NCBI RefSeq assembly: GCF_017377715.1
Contig: NZ_JAFVMF010000003.1
Location: forward strand, 1 to 64,000
Length of the DNA: 64,000 nt
From: Acetobacter sacchari
GTDB taxonomy: Bacteria > Pseudomonadota > Alphaproteobacteria > Acetobacterales > Acetobacteraceae
Reading direction: 5' to 3'
The notes beneath the pieces are model-generated. The model was not told where the DNA came from. It ran no database searches and saw only the letters and a program-made list of their open reading frames with translations. Shown piece by piece: positions 59,164-64,000 of this stretch (the first letter of the stretch is position 1; every line of letters starts with the position of its first letter). The translations under genes were made by a program, and so were the position numbers.

Positions 59164-60927
59164 TCAGAACCAGCTGGCTTCCGGCGCCATGAGCGGGGCG
59201 GCGCCCGCTGCGATCTGCCGGGCGAGCGACTGGCTCTGCGGCAGCATCCGCGTGGCGAAGAAACGGGCGGTGGCGAGTTTCCGACGACCGGTCGTCGTAA
59301 TGTCGCCAACCCGAAGCGCTGCATCGGCGATCCGCAGCCAGAGCCAGCCGTACGCCACCAGTGAGAAAAGACGCAGATAGTCGACGGCCGCCGCGTTTCG
59401 TTCGTCGGCTTCCGAAAGCGCGCCGCCAAGACGCGCAGTGACGCCATCGAGGTGTCCCAGAGCCTCAGAAAGTGCATCGCGTTCTGTCGCCAGTTCGCCA
59501 CGATCCGACGTGGCCGCCAGAGTGTCGCGGATCAGGCCAAGAAAGCGCCGCAGCGGCGCGCCGCCGTCGTGGTCGAGTTTGCGGACCACCAGATCCTGCG
59601 CCTGTATGCCGTTCGTGCCTTCGTAGATCTGGGTGATGCGGGCGTCGCGCACATGCTGCTCCTGCCCCCATTCGCGGATATAGCCGTGTCCGCCCAGCAC
59701 CTGTTGCCCAAGAACCGCCGCTTCGAAGCCGAAATCAGTCAGCGCCGCCTTGATGACCGGGGTGAGCAGGGCGACAAGCCCTGCCGCTTCCGCCCGTGTG
59801 GCCGCATCGGGGTGAGAGGTTTCCTTGTCCATCTCCAGCGCAGTGAAGAGCACCAGCGCCCGCCCGGCCTCGATGGTCGAAAGCATGGTCAGAAGCATCC
59901 GGCGGACGTCCGGGTGGGCGATGATCGGCGCGGTCCCTGACGCGCCGGAGGCGCGGCCCTGAAGACGCTCCTTCGCATAGGCTGCTGCTGTCTGGTACGA
60001 GGCGTCCGCCACGCCGAGTCCTTGCACGCCGACGAACAGACGTTCAGCGTTCATCATGGTGAACATGGCGGCGAGCCCTCGATGTGGCTGGCCTACGAGC
60101 CAGCCCTGGCAACCGTCATAGTTCATCACGCAGGTCGGCTGCGCATGTATGCCCATCTTGTGCTCAAGCGCGCCGACCGAGAGCGTGTTGCGTGCGCCAA
60201 GAGAGCCGTCTTCGTTCACCAGAAATTTGGGGCAGAGAAAAAGACTGATGCCTTTGGTGCCGGGAGGGGCGTCGGGCAGCCGCGCGAGGACAAGGTGGAT
60301 GATGTTCTCCGCCATGTCGTGCTCGCCCGAGGAAATGAAGATCTTCGACCCGGTCACGGAATAAGAGCCGTCTTCGCGTGGCGCGGCCGTGGCCTTCAGA
60401 AGGCCGAGATCGGATCCGGCGTTGCCTTCGGTGAGGGCCATGGCGCCCGTCCACTCACCGGAAATCATGCGCGGGAGATAGGTGGATTTGAGATGCTCGT
60501 CCGCATGGGCCTCGATGGCCTCACAGGCGCCGCGCGTCAGGCCGGGAAACAGGCCGAAGGAGAGGTTGGCTCCGGACAGCATTTCATCGACCAAAATCTG
60601 TACGGCGCGCGGCAGCCCCTGACCGCCGAATTCCGACGACGCCGAAAGCCCGGTCCAGCCGCCGTCACGAAACGCCGCGTAAGCCTCGGCGAAGCCCTTT
60701 GGCGTATGGACGACGCCGTCGACCAGACGGCTCCCTTCCTCATCGCCGCTCCGGTTGAGTGGATGGAGCTTTTCCGCACAGAACTTGCCCGCTTCGTCGA
60801 GAATGCTCTCGATCATGACGAGATCCGTCTCAGCATGCGCCGGTAGTTGGGCGAGCGCGCCGGGCGCATCGAGCACGTCGCGCAGCAGAAACATCATGTC
60901 GGCGACTGGGGCGGTGTAACTGGGCAT
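59164..60927 (-). CDS. Acyl-CoA dehydrogenase, DmdC/FadE-like long form
   Basis: FAD-dependent acyl-CoA dehydrogenase of 587 aa, the long form with an extra C-terminal helical part seen in DmdC (3-methylmercaptopropionyl-CoA dehydrogenase) and similar enzymes. AAGGA lies 10 bases before the ATG. Marks: YTAPVADMMFLLRDVLDAPG at the N-terminus, GAMALTEGNAGSDLGLLKATA near 165, GSKIFISSGEHD near 192, QQVLGGHGYIREWGQEQHVRDARITQIYEGTNGIQAQDL near 430-468 with the catalytic Glu in YEGTNG. Substrate chain is not told by sequence. Confidence 0.92.
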   Translation of the reverse strand: MPSYTAPVADMMFLLRDVLDAPGALAQLPAHAETDLVMIESILDEAGKFCAEKLHPLNRSGDEEGSRLVDGVVHTPKGFAEAYAAFRDGGWTGLSASSEFGGQGLPRAVQILVDEMLSGANLSFGLFPGLTRGACEAIEAHADEHLKSTYLPRMISGEWTGAMALTEGNAGSDLGLLKATAAPREDGSYSVTGSKIFISSGEHDMAENIIHLVLARLPDAPPGTKGISLFLCPKFLVNEDGSLGARNTLSVGALEHKMGIHAQPTCVMNYDGCQGWLVGQPHRGLAAMFTMMNAERLFVGVQGLGVADASYQTAAAYAKERLQGRASGASGTAPIIAHPDVRRMLLTMLSTIEAGRALVLFTALEMDKETSHPDAATRAEAAGLVALLTPVIKAALTDFGFEAAVLGQQVLGGHGYIREWGQEQHVRDARITQIYEGTNGIQAQDLVVRKLDHDGGAPLRRFLGLIRDTLAATSDRGELATERDALSEALGHLDGVTARLGGALSEADERNAAAVDYLRLFSLVAYGWLWLRIADAALRVGDITTTGRRKLATARFFATRMLPQSQSLARQIAAGAAPLMAPEASWF

Positions 60928-61451
60928 GGTCCGCTGGTCCTTGGCGTGTAAGGGGCAACAGTTTCGGAAGGCTGGAAGTAAAGGTCGCGTTAGTTCGGGA
61001 GAGGTGCTGCACTGTCGATCAGGAAGCGGTGGCGATCTGGCGGCATCATTGCGTGGCGTCGACGCGTCTGGTCATGCGGCGCGCGACTTCAGGCCGCGCG
61101 CCGACGCGGATTCGGCCAAGGCGATGTTGTGCGCGATCGAGTCCCTGTCCTGCTGTTCCATGTTCGTATCCGACGCTCGAGAGACAAAATCAAACGATTG
61201 TTTGTTTTGTAGAGTAAGCATGGCGCATCGTCGTTGTCGATGCCCGTCGTTGGCCGCGGCTGTCACAGATGGTTGAACCGGTCCAATGTTGGTGGTCTTG
61301 GAGAGGTCTCGAAAGGTCAACCGCGACACGCCACGTCGACGCCGCGTGTTTATGAGGGCTGACTGCGGGCGCCTAGTCTGCTCAGGCTGTGGTCTCGCGG
61401 GTTTCGATAAGCGCCGAAATTAACGAAACCCATCCCGCAATCAGAGAATCC
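60928..61451. other. Intergenic region between acyl-CoA dehydrogenase and efflux gene
   Basis: About 520 bases. Contains the palindrome at 61191-61204 and is likely to hold the dehydrogenase promoter and the 3' end of the efflux transcript. Short open frames here (for example 61072-61329, minus) have no family character. Confidence 0.5.
61191..61204. promoter_or_regulatory. CAAAC-N4-GTTTG palindrome upstream of acyl-CoA dehydrogenase
   Basis: CAAACGATTGTTTG at 61191-61204 is a perfect 5-bp palindrome with a 4-base centre, flanked by ACAAAAT and TTTTGT. TetR-type fatty-acid regulators (PsrA/FadR-like) bind sites of this form. It is 264 bases upstream of the acyl-CoA dehydrogenase start; no such regulator lies beside it. 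Confidence 0.45.
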
Positions 61452-62936
61452 CTACGTAGGCCACCCGCCGCCGAGCGCTCTGAAGGAGCTGACCGCCGCG
61501 CGCGCTGCGTTGGCTCGGTTGAGGGCGAGTTGATCCTGCGAATCAAGAAGCTGCCGGTCTGCGTCGAGCACATCGGTCAAAGGAATGACGCCCGCCTGAA
61601 AAGATTGCTGCGAAAGATCGCGGGCGCGGGTCAGGGACGCAACCTCGATTCGCAATTCTTCTGTTCGCTGCTCACTTTGTACGAGAGTCGTGAAGGCGTT
61701 TTCGACGTCCTCTGCGGCATGAAGCACCGTCAGCCGGTAACGCGCCAGAGCTTCGGCGTTGGCGCCGCGCGCCTGTTGGACTTCGGCGTCGATCTTGCCG
61801 AAATCGAATATCCGCCAGCGAATGGCGCCAGACCCGGCCGCCTGAAAGCCTGGCGCAGTGAAGAGTCTTTGCGGATTGAGGCTTTGAAAGCCGAGCGCGC
61901 CAGACAGCGACAGCTTGGGATAATAGTCGCCGAGCGCCTGGCCGATGCGCGCGTTCGACGCCGCCAGACGGCGTTCCGCGGCGAGAATGTCCGGCCTGCG
62001 GCGAAGCATCTCCGCAGGCGTGTCGCCGTCAATGGCGGGGATGGCGGGGATATCGGCGCGTGCGTCCAGTTCTGCTGCGTAGCCGCCGGGTTGCGCGCCC
62101 ATCAGCACATCCAGGCGATTGAGTTGCGCTTCCAGTGCGATACGGATCAGCGGCGCGTTCTGACGCGCGGATTGCAGCAGAGCCTCGGCCTGCGCGACTT
62201 CGCGCTCATTTGAAACGCCGCTCGCGCGTCTTTGGCGAACCAGCTCCAGAAGGTGGCTGTCTACTGCGATCTGTTTTTCAACGACGGCGAGCCGCGCCTG
62301 ATCGCCCCTGATCTGGAAGTAGGCGTCGGCTGCGTCGGCCGCTACCGTGACGCGTTCGCCCACGCGCTCCGCCTGCGCAGCCTGCTCTTCATCCCGCGCG
62401 GCTTCCTGTCCGCGTCGCAGACCGCCGAACAGGTCGATCTCCCAGCTTGCTGCGCCGCTGACGTCATAAGTGCGATAGTCGCGATGTGATCCTGGAACTG
62501 TTCCAACCACATGTCCGATCAGGCTTTCGCGCGACATCCTGTTTACGGACGCTTCGGGAGCGAAATCCAGTGTCGGCAGCAGGCGCGCCGTCGCCGCCTC
62601 GGCTGCGCCGCTTGCCTGCCGGACGCGGGCGAGTGCGGCCGCGAGGTCAAGATTTTGACTCAATACGCGCTGCTCGATGCGAACAAGTTCCGGGTCGTGA
62701 AACCCGTTCCACCACGCGTCCAGAGACGGCGACGGCGCGGCACGGCGTGCGTTCACGGCTGCGGCGCTATGAAACGTATCGAGATGGGGGTTCGGCGCTT
62801 TGTAATCCGGCCCGACAGCGCAGGCGGATGACACGAACGCCAGAGACAATGCGACGCCGGGCCTTAACCAGCCGACAGTCTTGCGAACAGGCGAAGAGAT
62901 GACGTCCTGTTCTGCCGGGCGATGGGTGATCATCAT
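61452..62936 (-). CDS. Outer membrane efflux lipoprotein, NodT/OprM family
   Basis: Outer membrane factor, 494 aa, of the RND-associated NodT group. The lipoprotein signal is MMITHRPAEQDVISSPVRKT then VGWLRPGVALSLAFVSSAC, lipobox Cys at 39, followed by AVGPDYKAPNPHLDTF. Two OEP repeats: about 70-275 (SWEIDLFGGLRRGQEAARDE) and 285-490 (MLRRRPDILAAERRLAASNARIGQALGDYYP). It is divergent from the tetR gene; the adaptor gene begins downstream of tetR, so receptor channel and adaptor are split around the regulator. Confidence 0.92.
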   Translation of the reverse strand: MMITHRPAEQDVISSPVRKTVGWLRPGVALSLAFVSSACAVGPDYKAPNPHLDTFHSAAAVNARRAAPSPSLDAWWNGFHDPELVRIEQRVLSQNLDLAAALARVRQASGAAEAATARLLPTLDFAPEASVNRMSRESLIGHVVGTVPGSHRDYRTYDVSGAASWEIDLFGGLRRGQEAARDEEQAAQAERVGERVTVAADAADAYFQIRGDQARLAVVEKQIAVDSHLLELVRQRRASGVSNEREVAQAEALLQSARQNAPLIRIALEAQLNRLDVLMGAQPGGYAAELDARADIPAIPAIDGDTPAEMLRRRPDILAAERRLAASNARIGQALGDYYPKLSLSGALGFQSLNPQRLFTAPGFQAAGSGAIRWRIFDFGKIDAEVQQARGANAEALARYRLTVLHAAEDVENAFTTLVQSEQRTEELRIEVASLTRARDLSQQSFQAGVIPLTDVLDADRQLLDSQDQLALNRANAARAAVSSFRALGGGWPT

Positions 62937-62985
62937 GGATGCTCGACTTTCGAGGGGAGTCGGACATGGACTGTCCGGCTGTAGT

Positions 62986-63015
62986 CGAGTGACTAATAGA
63001 CATTATCGTCACTCG
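62986..63015. promoter_or_regulatory. Operator/promoter of the efflux channel gene
   Basis: CGAGTGAC at 62986-62993 and GTCACTCG at 63008-63015 form a perfect 8-bp inverted repeat. On the minus strand a TTGACA box overlaps its right side and a TATTAG box lies 18 bases on, so a repressor here would block the promoter. The GTCACTCG half also occurs at 63723-63730 in the adaptor promoter. Confidence 0.55.
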
Positions 63016-63076
63016 TTGTCAATTCGCCCCGCGTAGCCTACTTACAAAGCGCGAACCGTCAGCCACAGGAGTCAGG

Positions 63077-63685
63077 ATGCGTAAGCCCCAAAACGGACAG
63101 CGCGGTCCGGTGGACCACGAGCGTCGGGATCAGATCATAGCGGCGGCCATCGAACATTTCGGGCATTACGGGTACAAGAAGACCACAATCGCGGATCTGG
63201 CCGACGCGATCGGTCTTTCGAAGGCGTATATTTATAAATTCTTCGATTCGAAACGCGCGATCGGAGAGGCGATCTGCGCGCTTCAGCACGACAGGATGCG
63301 CGAAGACGTGCAGATGATCGTTGACGACGGGAAGGCGGCTTCGGACCGGATGCGCCGGGTCTTTCTGGCGCTTGCACGCAGTACCCTCCTTCTGTTCTCA
63401 CACGAACGGAGGCTGCACGACATCGTATATTCGGCCGTAGAGGAAGAATGGCCATCTTCGAAGTTCTTTCATGAAGCGTTGCGCGCCATGGTGGAACGTC
63501 TGATTCACGAAGGGCGCGATGGCGGCGAGTTCGAGCGCAAAACGCCGGTCGACGAGACCTCCAGCGCCATAATGCTTGTTCTGCAATCCATCTATCATCC
63601 TCTTTTGCTTGAGCAGCACATGGACACGCTGGAGGGCGATGCGGCGGTTCTGGCGAATCTCGTTCTGCGAAGTCTCGCCCCCTGA
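63077..63685 (+). CDS. TetR-family repressor of RND efflux
   Basis: TetR-type regulator, 202 aa, with AGGAG five bases before the ATG. Helix-turn-helix about residues 20-60 (HFGHYGYKKTTIADLADAIG, LSKAYIYKFFDSKRAIGEAI), then an all-helical ligand domain. It lies between the divergent outer membrane factor and the following adaptor gene, and related inverted repeats containing GTCACTCG occur in both promoters, so it most likely represses both arms of the pump. Confidence 0.93.
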   Translation: MRKPQNGQRGPVDHERRDQIIAAAIEHFGHYGYKKTTIADLADAIGLSKAYIYKFFDSKRAIGEAICALQHDRMREDVQMIVDDGKAASDRMRRVFLALARSTLLLFSHERRLHDIVYSAVEEEWPSSKFFHEALRAMVERLIHEGRDGGEFERKTPVDETSSAIMLVLQSIYHPLLLEQHMDTLEGDAAVLANLVLRSLAP

Positions 63686-63704
63686 GCCGGTAGAAAATAG
63701 AATC

Positions 63705-63739
63705 GTGACCAATTGACAATATGGTCACTCGTGTACAAT
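63705..63739 (+). promoter_or_regulatory. Adaptor gene promoter with TetR-like operator
   Basis: GTGACCA at 63705-63711 and TGGTCAC at 63722-63728 are perfect inverted halves around a TTGACA box (63713-63718); a TACAAT box follows at 63734-63739. Repressor binding would cover the -35 region. The spacing between the boxes, 15 bases, is a little short. Confidence 0.6.
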
Positions 63740-63770
63740 TTGGGCTCCCTAACCCAGTGGGAGCCAGATC

Positions 63771-64000
63771 ATGGCTGGAACACGCCTTTCCCTTCTCGCT
63801 GCAGCCAGCCTTTGCGTCGCTTTGGGGCTGTCGGCCTGTAAACAAAAAAATGAGCCAGATCCCCGCACGGCCGAGCGCATCGTCGAGGTCGTGCGGATCG
63901 ACCCTGCGGCGTCCGGCGGGCGTGTCTACACAGGGGTCGTAGCGGCGCACGTGCAAAGCGATCTCGGGTTCCGGGTTGCCGGCAAGATCGTCGAGAGACT
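63771..64000 (+). CDS. RND efflux periplasmic adaptor (N-terminal part only)
   Basis: The gene runs off the window end after 76 codons. The start is an ATG with GGGAG seven bases upstream. The N-terminus is a lipoprotein signal, MAGTRLSLLAAASLCVALGL then SAC, lipobox Cys at 23, followed by a charged linker and RIVEVVRIDPAASGGRVYTGVVAAHVQSDLGFRVAGKIVERL, the start of the beta-barrel and lipoyl parts of MFP adaptors of the AcrA/MexA type. It is probably followed by the RND pump gene. Confidence 0.85.
   Translation, partial: MAGTRLSLLAAASLCVALGLSACKQKNEPDPRTAERIVEVVRIDPAASGGRVYTGVVAAHVQSDLGFRVAGKIVER

Noticed and set aside
1-64000. CRISPR array
   Set aside because: No regularly spaced direct repeats are visible anywhere in the window.

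Overview
The window looks like chromosome from a GC-rich Gram-negative alphaproteobacterium. An acetic acid bacterium (Acetobacteraceae) is my best guess, from the overall style of the TonB receptors, transporters and the ISNCY-type transposase; this is an impression from protein content and was not tested. Nearly everything is metabolic or accessory: three TonB-dependent receptors, four MFS carriers, three LysR regulators, efflux parts and one complete cargo-carrying insertion sequence. There are no rRNA genes, no intact tRNA gene and no CRISPR array.

Region by region. (1) 1-2410: the right end of an integrative island, with an AT-rich reverse transcriptase cut by the window edge, a tyrosine integrase, and a 3' tRNA-Met fragment that is probably the attachment scar. 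(2) 2617-9338, minus strand: a purine nucleoside operon with TonB receptor, exported nucleoside hydrolase, NCS2 permease and adenine deaminase. (3) 9482-12692: TatD hydrolase and an allantoate-amidohydrolase-like enzyme, divergent from a LysR gene. (4) 13180-14728: two divergent lipoproteins. (5) 15132-21301, minus: hydantoinase/oxoprolinase subunits A and B, a D-2-hydroxyacid dehydrogenase and an MFS carrier, divergent from a winged-helix regulator. (6) 21979-30406, minus: TonB receptor, MFS carrier, PxpB, PxpC, PxpA, a biotin carrier, a biotin carboxylase and a second carrier-like protein without a biotin lysine. (7) 31842-38220, minus: TonB receptor, sugar-phosphate-isomerase-like protein, YtcJ-like amidohydrolase and a 2-oxoglutarate/Fe(II) oxygenase. 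(8) 38618-42980: LysR, a binding-protein/permease fusion and an ATPase, divergent from a dimethylarginine-hydrolase-like enzyme. (9) 43412-49580: LysR divergent from a tripartite efflux operon that ends in a pirin-like protein. (10) 50003-53327: two tandem FMN-dependent monooxygenases and a DoxX protein. (11) 53486-57331: an IS1202-like element with two passenger genes, matching terminal repeats and a 5-bp target duplication. (12) 57743-60927: thiolase and acyl-CoA dehydrogenase. (13) 61452-64000: an RND-type outer membrane factor, a TetR regulator and the start of the adaptor.

The recurring design is an operon that starts with its own TonB receptor and continues with a transporter or periplasmic enzyme and then cytoplasmic ring-opening or deaminating enzymes. 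Purines, lactam-like cyclic amides, allantoate-like ureides and methylated guanidines all point to scavenging of nitrogen-rich small molecules. The most unusual locus is 21979-30406. There a separate biotin carboxylase and carrier sit with PxpB/PxpC, which are homologous to the carboxyltransferase part of urea carboxylase, suggesting a multi-subunit biotin-dependent cyclic-amide carboxylase fed by a dedicated receptor. The function is inferred from families and gene order only.
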